From JBBATK01 sp040398805 (GTDB lineage: Bacteria > Bacteroidota > Ignavibacteria > Kapaibacteriales > NICIL-2): DNA of 64,000 nt. The translations under genes were made by a program, and so were the position numbers. Of this stretch, positions 6,979-16,400 are shown piece after piece (position 1 is the first letter of the stretch; every line of letters begins with the position of its first letter). Below the pieces are notes generated by a model. The model did not search any database, was not told the origin of the DNA, and saw only the letters and a program-made list of their open reading frames with translations. The DNA lies in NCBI GenBank assembly GCA_040398805.1, contig JBBATK010000011.1:25705-89704 (forward strand). Direction: 5' to 3'.

Positions 6979-9900
6979 TCACCGCACGATGTTCAGGATA
7001 AGGTCCTGCGATGCACCGCCCGACGAGCATTTCACGACATAGACACCGGAGGGGTAGTCGCCGATAGGCAGTCGAAGAACGGCATCGGGCGCAAGATGGT
7101 CGTGCGATGCCGTCATGAGTTCCCGTCCGAGCATGTCCCGGAGTGTCACGCGAAGGTTGTCCGCTCCCCGGACCCTCAGGAGAATATCGGTGGATGCGGG
7201 ATTGGGACTGATGCTGCACTCAAAGAGCGCATCGTGCGCGGATACGGAGCTGAGCGGCATGACGACGACGCGTTTCGAGACCGTGGTCACGCACCCGTCG
7301 GTTGTCGTGTACGTGAACCGGATGGACAATGCGGTATCCGACGGTGCCCAGCGCGTGTTGACGCTCCACGGCATGGAGCCCGGCCACATAAGGGTGCCCG
7401 AGGGAGTCATCCATGAATGCATGCCGTTGAGCGGGGTATTGCTCGAATACATGACGGTGTCACCGGGCTTGACGGTGTCGGGTCCGATGATCACCGGTGT
7501 GAACAGACGCACGGGAATGGACGTGGTCCTCCATGTCGGGGACTTGGAAAAGACCGCACCCATGACGACGGTGTCGATACGACGTGCCTCGCGCGCCGTG
7601 GTGCCTGATCCCTCGTCCATGTGCCACGACCCAAGAAGGTTTGGATGCCGATCGATTCGCTCGTTCATGTTGCGGACGATTTCCTCCGGGGTGCGCACTC
7701 TGTTCCACACGCGGAACTCACGCATGCTGCCCTTCACGAAACTGCCGCCGCCGGCTTGCTGACCGATCCGGAGCTGTTGAAGAGCCGTGACCGGCATGGC
7801 ACGTTCTTCCGACACCTGAAGTCGACCGTCCAGATAGATGGCCTTGAATCCCGATCCGTCGCTCACGAGCGCCACGTGCGTCCACTTGTTCATGGACGTC
7901 GAATAATCGCCCACCAGACGTCCGCCAGCACCGATATTCCCGAAATCCCAATAGATCTTCCGATCGCTCCACGGCACGTGCGCCTGACAGCGATTATTGA
8001 CATCGTCCTTGGTGCCGATGGCGAAAGCCGATGAGGTGCGCACATCCGCAGAGTCCACCCGTTGCCACCATTCCACGGTGATCGCGCTTCCGGACGGGAA
8101 GGTGAAATCGGTGACCGTGGCTCCGATAGAACCGTCGAAGGCGACGGTGTTCGAGCCGCACGAGCTGTCCGTGATGAATGACCGCACGGCCGACCACGGT
8201 CCGGTGACCAGCGAGTTCACTGCGCGCGCCCGCCAATGGTACGTGGTGCGCGGTGCCAGTCCCAGAGCGGTTTCCACGGTGCCGAAGGCATTGCTCGTGG
8301 CATGGACGATAGTGGAGAAGTCTGAGGACGTTGCAACCTGGACTTCATATGAAGAGGCCGACGTGACCGGCGTCCATCTCAACTCGGGCTGAGGGAAGAC
8401 GGCTATGCCCTTATCTGCGGGCGATACCAGTTGCAGCGCGGGCAGAGAGGTCGTGGACGGACAATTGATCGGTGCGTCGGAGGCGATGCGTGCTGCCTTG
8501 CGAGACACATAGCCCGCAGCCGCGATGTATCCTTGGTCCGCCACGATAGTATCGTTCAGCGGCTCGTTCAAACGATAGTAGGTTGCCAGGTTCTTCGTCC
8601 CGGGATCCATGTTCTTGGCCATCGATCCGTAAATCTCTTCCTGTGTCCGCACGACGTTCCACACGCGGAAGTCATCGATCTTCCCGAAGTGGGAAAGTCC
8701 GAGGATGAGACCGGTGAGGTTCTTCGGATCATCGGCGACCTCCGATGAGGCGACGAGTCTGCCATCCAGATAGATGGCCTTGAACGAGGTGCCGTTCGAC
8801 ACCACCGCCACGTGCGTCCACTTGTCCAAGTACGGCTTGTAATCCGTCGAGATACGCCCCGACGTGTTGATGTTGCCATAATCCCAGTAGATGTTCCCAT
8901 CCCTGAACGGAGCGTGAATCAGGAACCGATTCGTGGCATCGTCGGCGCCGGCACGCAATGCCGCATTCTGCGAACCAAGATTTGCGGTAGCGACATAATT
9001 CCAGAATTCCACGGTCACAGCCCCGCCGCTCTTCCACTCGAATGTCGGCGCAGTCAGTTTGTCCGATGCTTGGGTGAAGTTCAAGGTGTTTCCTGCGCAA
9101 CTCGTTCCCAGCGTAAAGGGGTGCACGGCACTCCACGGCGTCGTGTTGTTGAAGTTGAATGCACGTACCCGCCAGCAATAGTTCTGACGGAAGGTCAGAG
9201 AGAGCGCGATGGGCGTCTCCTCGTCCACCACATAGTTGCGTACCACGTTGTTCATGTCCGTGCCCTGCGATATCTGGACTTGATACCACTGTGCTCCGCG
9301 CGGCTTCGACCAGACGAAACGTGTGGGATTGGGAACGGACTTGGCGCCGGACTCCGGGATAAGCGCACGCGGACCTTGCAAGGAATCGTAACGCTCATAG
9401 CGGCGCGGTGTGGCGCTCGCACCTCGCGTACTCACAGAATTGACGCTCTGCCGGATGGCGTTCACGAAATACGTATACGTCGTGTCGTTCATCACCTTGT
9501 CGTCCACATAGCTCAGGATACCCGAAGGGACGGTGGCCACATCCGTCGGTGTTCCGGAAGCAGTCATGCGAGTGATCTTGTAGCCCGTGATGTCGGACGT
9601 CAACGACGCTCCCCACCACAGCAGTACCGCGTCGGGAACGCCCTGTGCGCGTATGCCGGTAGGCGGTGAGATGCCGCCGTTATGATTGAAGGTGCGACCA
9701 AGCGTATCGTTCGCAGGATTACGGTCGGCGACAGTCCCGAGTATCCGTCCTATCATGAGAATCTGGCCCGGAGGCAGTGCCTTAATATCAGGAAACGGTA
9801 TCTGAACCTCTTTGTTCATTTCAAGAAAGGGAACGGTGACGATGCGCGAGTACACGACGTCTCCGCTGGCACGCCAGATCATCTCGAGCTGCACGTTGAA

Positions 9901-11949
9901 TGCTCCGGACTCCATACCGTTCGACCGTATCATGACCACGGGTACGAACGGCGCAGTGATGGTGGTGTCCGACGACGGACGGACGAACTCCACGAACTGC
10001 ACGTCCTTGTCGCAATCCACCGAGAACACCACGGCACTTTGGTCCCACACGTCGGCATTCTGCATATCGCGAATGCGGATCAATCCCTCGCGGGTGGTCA
10101 CTGCAGGCACTTTCCATGTGGTACTGCCATCCTGTGCCGCTTGGAATGTCCGCACCGTGGTCCAGCTCACGCCGTTATTCGAGCTGAACTCGATCAACAC
10201 CGTCGTCACGTTCTTCGATGTCCACCGCACGGTCACCGTGCTGTCGGACATGAAGCGCTCGCCGCCGTTCGGATAGAGAAGATCCACCGACGATGCCGAC
10301 GTCGAAATGACCTGGAAGGTCCTGGTCAACGTATTGTTCGCCGCATCGCCATCGCCGGTAAGGTTGGCGCTCAAGGCCACGACGTAGGTTCCTGCCGCCA
10401 CGCGGGCGGAATCGAAGCTGATGGACACGGACGCACCTGCATCGAGCGATGCCACCGTCCTCGTGGTCGTGAACACGGGCGCTGTACCTCCGAGCGCGGT
10501 AATGGTCATGGTGACAGGGATACTCTGTGCTTTCTGCGCCCCCACGTTCGTGATCATGCTCCTCATGGCGAAGTTCGCATTGGGTTTCACCATGCTACCG
10601 TTGGCAGGAGAGAGAATGGAGCTCGCCTGGATGTCCAGCGGACGCGTCGATGCCAGATTCCTCATGCACGACGACAGCGCCCTCACCGCCGATGCCCGCA
10701 TGAGCGTGGCGACGCGCGGATGGAAGCGAAGTTCCGTACCGTAGCTTGTCAAGTGACAATAACTCATGATGGTTCCCTTGCGGGGATTGGGCTTGGAATA
10801 GCACCCGCCCTCGGCATTCACGCAGGAGTCCACCGGTGGCGCCCAGCCGCAGTTATGCGTATGTGGCGAGCCGAAGTTGTGACCGATCTCGTGGGAAAGC
10901 ACGTCCACATCCCACACATACTGATTGGCCGGGAAATTCGTATTGCCCGTGACGCCGCCGGCGGAATACGCGTACGAGCCGCACAATACTCCCACCCAGG
11001 CAAGACCACCGGTATACGATGTGACGATGAATGCGGTGGTGCGGGAGACGCTGCCCATGTTCGCATTCCAGTAGTTGCGACCCTGATTCAGATACGAGCC
11101 GAGGTCGCCCGTGTACGGACAGTTCTCCGTCCAGATTCGCAGATACGGTACATGGATGGCAACGTTGATATCACGCTGATACACGGCGCTCACCGCTCCC
11201 ATGGCCACGATCATGTAGTTGGCCGCCCGCGAGAAATTGCTACCCGCTTGGTTGTAATACTTCGTGTCGCAATCCACCGCCACCCGCGCAAGCAGTGTCT
11301 GTGCGTTCTGCAGGTCGTTCACCTTGGAATCATTGCGCATGGCCGAGAACATTCCGAACGATTCCTGTGTTCTTGTGAAATAGTCCGGCAGGTTCTCCGC
11401 ATCGCATCCGGGATGTTTGGGATTAGGCACATCCGCTTGGTCGTAGGAAATGACAACGGGTTCCTTCGCATCCGCGTTATCGGGAGCGAAGAGGATGCGC
11501 TTCACACCTTCCGCCGTTGGCAGCTCAACATATCCCATGGCATAGGTCCGGAAGAACGCCAGATAGACGAACGAGCCCGGCTCGCTCTCGATGCTGCCTC
11601 TCACAAGGATATGCCGGTCAAGCGTCCGTTGCTCGTCGCCATGACGCGTCCCCGCAGCCACGACCGCATCGGGAGTGAGCACCTGCATGGTGGTGCAGTG
11701 CACGGATACGCGACCGCGACCGGGCAGCGGCACATCGGGAAGGATGAAGGTGCTTGGAAGCTGCTTCACCGCGTCGTCGAAGACGAGCGGATTGACAGCG
11801 GTGAACCCCGCCGACGCAGGTACCGTCGTGGTCGTCAACGGACGCTCCGGCGACTGCCTGAACAGCGGTATGCGTTCGGCCGCAAGCGCAGTGAATGCAG
11901 TGACCCCGATGAAAACCGACCAAAGAGACAGGCGTAGCAGTCTGTTCAT
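6979..11949 (-). CDS. Secreted reprolysin-like metalloprotease with two LamG domains and T9SS sorting signal
   Basis: A 1656-residue multidomain exoenzyme. Order: signal peptide (about 1-24), propeptide-like region, a zinc metzincin catalytic domain with HEIGHNFGSPH at 353-363 and a Met-turn (IMSY, Met about 395), then Ig-like/CARDB-type and fibronectin-III-like modules, a concanavalin/LamG domain (about 950-1130), another Fn-type module, a second LamG domain (about 1260-1450), and a C-terminal type IX secretion (Por) sorting domain in the last 85 residues (motif SISPNPAS, ending VYVVKCSSGG...LNIVR). It should be exported by Sec, carried across the outer membrane by T9SS and bound to the surface or released. 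I start at 11949 because the signal peptide begins there and GGGGAAG precedes it. It digests protein; the LamG pair probably binds glycans or matrix. A 751-codon open frame on the opposite strand is a shadow. Confidence 0.92.
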   Translation of the reverse strand: MNRLLRLSLWSVFIGVTAFTALAAERIPLFRQSPERPLTTTTVPASAGFTAVNPLVFDDAVKQLPSTFILPDVPLPGRGRVSVHCTTMQVLTPDAVVAAGTRHGDEQRTLDRHILVRGSIESEPGSFVYLAFFRTYAMGYVELPTAEGVKRILFAPDNADAKEPVVISYDQADVPNPKHPGCDAENLPDYFTRTQESFGMFSAMRNDSKVNDLQNAQTLLARVAVDCDTKYYNQAGSNFSRAANYMIVAMGAVSAVYQRDINVAIHVPYLRIWTENCPYTGDLGSYLNQGRNYWNANMGSVSRTTAFIVTSYTGGLAWVGVLCGSYAYSAGGVTGNTNFPANQYVWDVDVLSHEIGHNFGSPHTHNCGWAPPVDSCVNAEGGCYSKPNPRKGTIMSYCHLTSYGTELRFHPRVATLMRASAVRALSSCMRNLASTRPLDIQASSILSPANGSMVKPNANFAMRSMITNVGAQKAQSIPVTMTITALGGTAPVFTTTRTVASLDAGASVSISFDSARVAAGTYVVALSANLTGDGDAANNTLTRTFQVISTSASSVDLLYPNGGERFMSDSTVTVRWTSKNVTTVLIEFSSNNGVSWTTVRTFQAAQDGSTTWKVPAVTTREGLIRIRDMQNADVWDQSAVVFSVDCDKDVQFVEFVRPSSDTTITAPFVPVVMIRSNGMESGAFNVQLEMIWRASGDVVYSRIVTVPFLEMNKEVQIPFPDIKALPPGQILMIGRILGTVADRNPANDTLGRTFNHNGGISPPTGIRAQGVPDAVLLWWGASLTSDITGYKITRMTASGTPTDVATVPSGILSYVDDKVMNDTTYTYFVNAIRQSVNSVSTRGASATPRRYERYDSLQGPRALIPESGAKSVPNPTRFVWSKPRGAQWYQVQISQGTDMNNVVRNYVVDEETPIALSLTFRQNYCWRVRAFNFNNTTPWSAVHPFTLGTSCAGNTLNFTQASDKLTAPTFEWKSGGAVTVEFWNYVATANLGSQNAALRAGADDATNRFLIHAPFRDGNIYWDYGNINTSGRISTDYKPYLDKWTHVAVVSNGTSFKAIYLDGRLVASSEVADDPKNLTGLILGLSHFGKIDDFRVWNVVRTQEEIYGSMAKNMDPGTKNLATYYRLNEPLNDTIVADQGYIAAAGYVSRKAARIASDAPINCPSTTSLPALQLVSPADKGIAVFPQPELRWTPVTSASSYEVQVATSSDFSTIVHATSNAFGTVETALGLAPRTTYHWRARAVNSLVTGPWSAVRSFITDSSCGSNTVAFDGSIGATVTDFTFPSGSAITVEWWQRVDSADVRTSSAFAIGTKDDVNNRCQAHVPWSDRKIYWDFGNIGAGGRLVGDYSTSMNKWTHVALVSDGSGFKAIYLDGRLQVSEERAMPVTALQQLRIGQQAGGGSFVKGSMREFRVWNRVRTPEEIVRNMNERIDRHPNLLGSWHMDEGSGTTAREARRIDTVVMGAVFSKSPTWRTTSIPVRLFTPVIIGPDTVKPGDTVMYSSNTPLNGMHSWMTPSGTLMWPGSMPWSVNTRWAPSDTALSIRFTYTTTDGCVTTVSKRVVVMPLSSVSAHDALFECSISPNPASTDILLRVRGADNLRVTLRDMLGRELMTASHDHLAPDAVLRLPIGDYPSGVYVVKCSSGGASQDLILNIVR

Positions 11950-12050
11950 AGCTTCCCCAATCATGTGTGTAAAGGCATTCGTTCCAGCCGGTTCCAACAT
12001 ACCAGAACTCCTGCTGACGATGGTGTCTAGTTATGAAAGTTTTTTTCAAC

Positions 12051-12078
12051 AAAAAAGGACGGCACCGAGGTGACGTCC
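12051..12078 (-). terminator. Terminator of the deoxyhypusine-synthase-like gene
   Basis: On the minus strand GGACG-t-CACC-tc-GGTG-c-CGTCC forms an interrupted stem (one mismatch) followed by TTTTTTG. It lies 59 nt past the stop codon of the gene at 12137-13114 and ahead of the metalloprotease gene. Confidence 0.8.
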
Positions 12079-12136
12079 GTATCTCTTTCCGTGGGTTCGT
12101 CTGCGGGTACGTACCTGTCCCATCACCGACGACTCC

Positions 12137-13114
12137 TTACCATCCCAGAAGCCATCCGAACATGAGCGGCGCGACGATGGTGGCATCGCTCTCCACGATG
12201 AACTTCGGTGTTTCTATGCCCAGCTTGCCCCAGGTGATCTTCTCGTTGGGGACGGCGCCCGAGTAGGACCCGTAGCTTGTCGTCGAATCGCTGATCTGAC
12301 AGAAATACGACCAGAAGGGGATGTCGTGCATCTCCATGTCCTGATACAGCATGGGAACCACGCAGATGGGGAAGTCGCCGGCGATACCGCCACCGATCTG
12401 ATAGAACCCCACGCCCTTGCCGTGACAATGCTCCGTGTACCACTTGGCAAGCCATGCCATGTATTCGATACCGGACTTCATCGTCGATGCGTTGATCTCG
12501 TCCTTGATGACATACGAAGCGAAGATATTCCCCATCGTGGAGTCCTCCCAGCCGGGAACGACGATCGGCAGGTTCTTCTCCGCCGCCGCGAGCATCCAGG
12601 AGTTCTTCGGGTCGATCTCGTAATACTGCTCAAGGACGCCGCTGAGGAGCATCTGATACATGTACTCATGGGGGAAATACCGTTCGCCCGCATCGTCGGC
12701 TTTCTTCCATAGCGCGTGGATATGTTTCTGCAGACGTCGGAACGCCTCCTCTTCGGGTATGCAGGTGTCAGTGACACGGTTGTAGTGATTCTCCAACAGG
12801 TCCCATTCGTCCTGCGGCGACAGGTCGCGGTAATTCGGCACGCGCTTATAGTGGGAATGCGCCACCAGGTTCATGATGTCTTCTTCAAGGTTCGCACCCG
12901 TGCACGAGATGATCTGCACCTTGTCCTGACGGATCATCTCGGCCAGGGATCGGCCGAGTTCCGCGGTGCTCATGGCTCCGGCGAGAGTGATCATCATCTT
13001 TCCGCCCTCGTCCAGATGACGTTCATAGGCGGTGACGGCATCCATCATGGCTGCCGCATTGAAGTGACGATAATGTTCTTCCATGAACCGGGAGATAGGA
13101 CCGCGCTGTTTCAT
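12137..13114 (-). CDS. Deoxyhypusine synthase-family enzyme
   Basis: A 325-residue NAD-dependent aminobutyl-transferase of the deoxyhypusine synthase family. The family core is complete: an N-terminal segment TLAGAMSTAELG, SCTGANLEEDIMN, the IPIVVPGWEDS-like segment, GGGIAGDFP, and the region with GSYSGAVPNEKITWGKL that holds the lysine forming the enzyme-imine intermediate (K297). In eukaryotes and archaea the enzyme modifies eIF5A/aIF5A; bacteria lack that target, and bacterial homologues studied so far act in polyamine synthesis (homospermidine-type products) or have unassigned roles. No other polyamine gene is next to it. It has its own promoter and terminator, so it is a single-gene unit. 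Confidence 0.9.
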   Translation of the reverse strand: MKQRGPISRFMEEHYRHFNAAAMMDAVTAYERHLDEGGKMMITLAGAMSTAELGRSLAEMIRQDKVQIISCTGANLEEDIMNLVAHSHYKRVPNYRDLSPQDEWDLLENHYNRVTDTCIPEEEAFRRLQKHIHALWKKADDAGERYFPHEYMYQMLLSGVLEQYYEIDPKNSWMLAAAEKNLPIVVPGWEDSTMGNIFASYVIKDEINASTMKSGIEYMAWLAKWYTEHCHGKGVGFYQIGGGIAGDFPICVVPMLYQDMEMHDIPFWSYFCQISDSTTSYGSYSGAVPNEKITWGKLGIETPKFIVESDATIVAPLMFGWLLGW

Positions 13115-13210
13115 AGCTGTAAAGAATGGGGGTGAAAAAAGTCACGCGAACCGTGAACGGGACGTGGCGCCCTGCGGGGACCGCGTCCGGACTTTGCGTG
13201 CGGAGAAGGA

Positions 13211-13241
13211 CGAAAATACAGGTCCACGTACTGAGGGACAA
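13211..13241 (-). promoter_or_regulatory. Promoter of the deoxyhypusine-synthase-like gene
   Basis: Minus strand: TTG (13241-13239), 20 nt, TATTTTCG (13218-13211). The same -7 variant occurs before paaA. The start codon at 13114 is about 97 nt downstream. Confidence 0.5.
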
Positions 13242-13336
13242 CATGAAGTGCGTCCACGACGATCAGCGTCACGGGTGAACGGCTCTCGTTGGTCCCGGAT
13301 CATGCACGCGGCCATCATCCGGCTGCGGAAGCACCG

Positions 13337-16207
13337 TCAGTGCGCTTCATCCCAGCTCTTGCCGACGCCCGTCTCGACGAGGACGGGAACATCGCCGAGC
13401 GGAAGGGCGCTTTCCATCGTTTCCTTCACGAGGTGCTTCATCATGTCCAGTTCCTCGGGGACGACCTCGAACACCAATTCGTCGTGAACCTGCAGCATCA
13501 TGAGCGAGCGCATGGACCGCGCCGACATCTCCTTATGCAAGCGGATCATGGCGATCTTGATCATGTCCGCCGCCGAACCTTGGATGGGAGTATTCACCGC
13601 CGTCCGCTCCGCTGCGGCCTTGATCGTGGCATTGGCGCTGCGGATGTCCGGCAGATACCGCCGACGTCCGCAGAGTGTCTCCACGTACCCAGTCTGCTCA
13701 CAGGCGCGGATGGTGCGCTCCATGTAGTTCTTGATGCGTTCGTATTGCTTGAAATACTGGTCGATGATCTCCTTACCTTCGGTGCGCGAGATACCCAGCT
13801 GCCGGGCCAGACCGAAGGCCCCTTGACCGTACATGATACCGAAGTTCACGGTCTTTGCTTTGCGTCGCATGGAGGAGTCCACCTTGTCCAGCGGAACATC
13901 GAAGAGCTTGGCGGCAGTGGCGGTATGGATATCCAGTCCCTCCTTGAACGCATGGATGAGCGTCTCATCCTCGCACACCGACGCCATGATGCGGAGCTCG
14001 ATCTGGGAGTAATCCGCCGAGAGGATGAGGTTGGATCCTTGCGAAACGAATGCCGCCCTGATTTTCCGTCCGAGCTCCGTCTTGATGGGAATGTTCTGCA
14101 GATTGGGATCGGTGGACGAGAGACGTCCGGTGGCCGCGATATGCTGCGCGAAGGTGGTATGAATGCGACCCGTGCGCGGGTTGATCATGCGCGGCAACGA
14201 CTCGATGTAGGTCGATTGCAGTTTCTGGAGCTGACGGTATTCCAGCATCATCTCCGCGATCGGGTAACTGGGGGCGAGCTCGGTCAATACCTGCACGTCG
14301 GTGCTGTATCCCGTCTTGTTCTTCTTGATGACGGGCAGGCCCATCCGTTCGAACAGCACTTCGCCCAGTTGCTTCGGCGAGTCGGGATTGAACGGAACGC
14401 CGGCCTCCTCGAGGATCTTTTCGCGAAGTGCACGCACCTCCGTACCCACCACATCGCCGAGCGATGACAGTTGGGCACGGTCCACAGCGATACCGTTGTA
14501 CTCCATGTCGCGGAGCACGCTGATGAGGGGGAACTCGATGGTCGTCGCCACCGTCTCCAGCTTCGGCTCGTCATGCAGGTCCTTCTGCAGATGCGCACAC
14601 AAGCGGTACGTCACGTCCGCATCCTCCGCGGCGTATTCTGCCACTTGCTCCACGGGTACGTCACGCATGGAGATCTGCGACGACTTCTTCTCGCCGATCA
14701 AGGTGGTGATGGAGATGGGATGATAGTTGAGCAGGCGTTGTGCCATCGCATCCATGCCATGCGAGGAATCGGGATTGAGCACGTAGCTCGCGATCATGGA
14801 ATCGAACGTGATGGGAGCCACGTTGATGCCATGGCGCAAAAGGATGAGCGAATCGTATTTGATGTTCTGACCCCACTTGGCCACGCCGGCGGACTCCAGC
14901 AGGGGTCGCATGACGGACAGGACATACCGCGTTTCCATGTGTCCTGCAGGAACGTCCGTCGGTGCATCCTCCTCGTCGAACATACCCACTTCGCGGCTCG
15001 CTCCTTTGCCCGCACCGTCCCTGTCATCGGCATGGGCGGGAAACACGGGGATGTAATACGCCGTGCCTTCGACGCCGCATGCGGAGATACCGACGATTTC
15101 GCATTGCATCGCATCCAACGACGTGGTCTCCAGATCGATGGCAACCGCCGGCCGCGAAAGCAGGTCCTGCATCATCGCGTCAAGCTCGGCACGTCCGCTC
15201 ACGGTGACGTAGTCATGCGGAACATCGGCAAGGCGGGTGGCGTGGGTCTGGGTCTGCTCCTCGACGGAGATGACCGCAGACGTCGTCGCTGTAGCCGCAG
15301 ATGATGCCGCCGCCTCGCTTCCGTCCTGCGGAGCCAAACGAGCAAGCCACTTCTTCTTCAAGCTGGCAAAACCCATCGCGTCGAAGAATTCCACCACCCG
15401 TGCGGGATCGGGGGCGCTTGGAAGGCACTCCTCGTACCCGTGGTCGATGGGCACGGCGCAGTCGATGGTCACAAGGGTCTTGGACAACGCCGCCATTTCC
15501 TTGTTCTCTCGGAGTTTGGTCCGCAACGACTCCTTAGGGATGTCCTCCAGATGCGCGTAGATGTTCTCCAGCGTGCCGTACTCCTGCACAAGGGGTATGG
15601 CGGTCTTCTCGCCGACGCCTTTCACGCCGGGGATGTTGTCGCTCGTGTCGCCGATGAGGGCGAGCACGTCGATCACCCTGTTCGGCGCGACCCCGAATTT
15701 CTGGCGGCATTCATCTTCGCCATGGATCTCGTAATCGCCCGAGCCCGTGGCGGGCTTGAGCAGGCGCACTTTCGAATCGACGAGCTGATAATAATCCTTG
15801 TCCGATGTCACGCAGAACACATCCACGTTCTTCCTCTCGCCCTCCCGCGACAACGTCCCGATGATATCGTCGGCCTCGAATCCTGCTTGCTCTATGCGCT
15901 TGATGCCGAGCACGTCGATGAGCTCCTTGATACGTCCCACCTGCGGGACCAAGTCCTCGGGCATGGCCTGCCTATTGGCCTTGTAGGGCGTGTACAACAC
16001 GTGCCGATGCGTGGGCTCCTTGGTGTCGAACACGCAGGCGATGTAATCGGGTTTTTCTCGCTCCAATAACGATGTCAGGATGGTGGCGAATCCGTAGACG
16101 GCCCCGCTCGGTTCGCCGTTCGGCGCTGTGAGCGGACGTCCGCGCTGCATGGCATAGAAGGCCCGGAATATGAGCGAGAAGGAGTCGATGAGATAGAGCT
16201 TTGCCAT
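13337..16207 (-). CDS. polA: DNA polymerase I
   Basis: A 956-residue family A polymerase for Okazaki-fragment processing and repair synthesis. It has the 5' nuclease domain (about 1-290), a proofreading 3'-5' exonuclease with all three motifs intact (DLETTSLD near 356, the N/D motif in WGQNIKYDSL, and YAAEDADVTY near 525), and the polymerase domain with motif A (SADYSQIELR, about 732), motif B (RRKAKTVNFGIMYG, about 784) and motif C (QVHDELV, about 909). I start at 16207 (MAKLYLIDSF), where homology begins; an in-frame ATG 36 codons upstream (16315) is unlikely. It is divergent from the AddA-type helicase-nuclease. A low-complexity Ala/Thr linker separates the nuclease and exonuclease domains. 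Confidence 0.97.
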   Translation of the reverse strand: MAKLYLIDSFSLIFRAFYAMQRGRPLTAPNGEPSGAVYGFATILTSLLEREKPDYIACVFDTKEPTHRHVLYTPYKANRQAMPEDLVPQVGRIKELIDVLGIKRIEQAGFEADDIIGTLSREGERKNVDVFCVTSDKDYYQLVDSKVRLLKPATGSGDYEIHGEDECRQKFGVAPNRVIDVLALIGDTSDNIPGVKGVGEKTAIPLVQEYGTLENIYAHLEDIPKESLRTKLRENKEMAALSKTLVTIDCAVPIDHGYEECLPSAPDPARVVEFFDAMGFASLKKKWLARLAPQDGSEAAASSAATATTSAVISVEEQTQTHATRLADVPHDYVTVSGRAELDAMMQDLLSRPAVAIDLETTSLDAMQCEIVGISACGVEGTAYYIPVFPAHADDRDGAGKGASREVGMFDEEDAPTDVPAGHMETRYVLSVMRPLLESAGVAKWGQNIKYDSLILLRHGINVAPITFDSMIASYVLNPDSSHGMDAMAQRLLNYHPISITTLIGEKKSSQISMRDVPVEQVAEYAAEDADVTYRLCAHLQKDLHDEPKLETVATTIEFPLISVLRDMEYNGIAVDRAQLSSLGDVVGTEVRALREKILEEAGVPFNPDSPKQLGEVLFERMGLPVIKKNKTGYSTDVQVLTELAPSYPIAEMMLEYRQLQKLQSTYIESLPRMINPRTGRIHTTFAQHIAATGRLSSTDPNLQNIPIKTELGRKIRAAFVSQGSNLILSADYSQIELRIMASVCEDETLIHAFKEGLDIHTATAAKLFDVPLDKVDSSMRRKAKTVNFGIMYGQGAFGLARQLGISRTEGKEIIDQYFKQYERIKNYMERTIRACEQTGYVETLCGRRRYLPDIRSANATIKAAAERTAVNTPIQGSAADMIKIAMIRLHKEMSARSMRSLMMLQVHDELVFEVVPEELDMMKHLVKETMESALPLGDVPVLVETGVGKSWDEAH

Positions 16208-16400
16208 GAAGGTGGTCGTCGGTGAGCAACTGCTGGGTATCACATAAAAATACAGCACCCCGAGAGTTCGAAACGCTGCATTTTCCCGAATGGTGGATGT
16301 CGATGCAACACACATCTACACGCACGGATGCCGCGACCGTCGCGACACATGGTGTCGCATCGCGGACCATCTTGCATTCCGAAACCAATGACGACGTACC

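Noticed and set aside
9682..11937. A 751-codon open frame on the plus strand.
   Set aside because: It lies wholly opposite the metalloprotease, whose zinc motif, LamG repeats and sorting domain are unmistakable. The antisense frame is open because of GC-rich codon use and its translation is Arg/His-rich with no recognisable domain.
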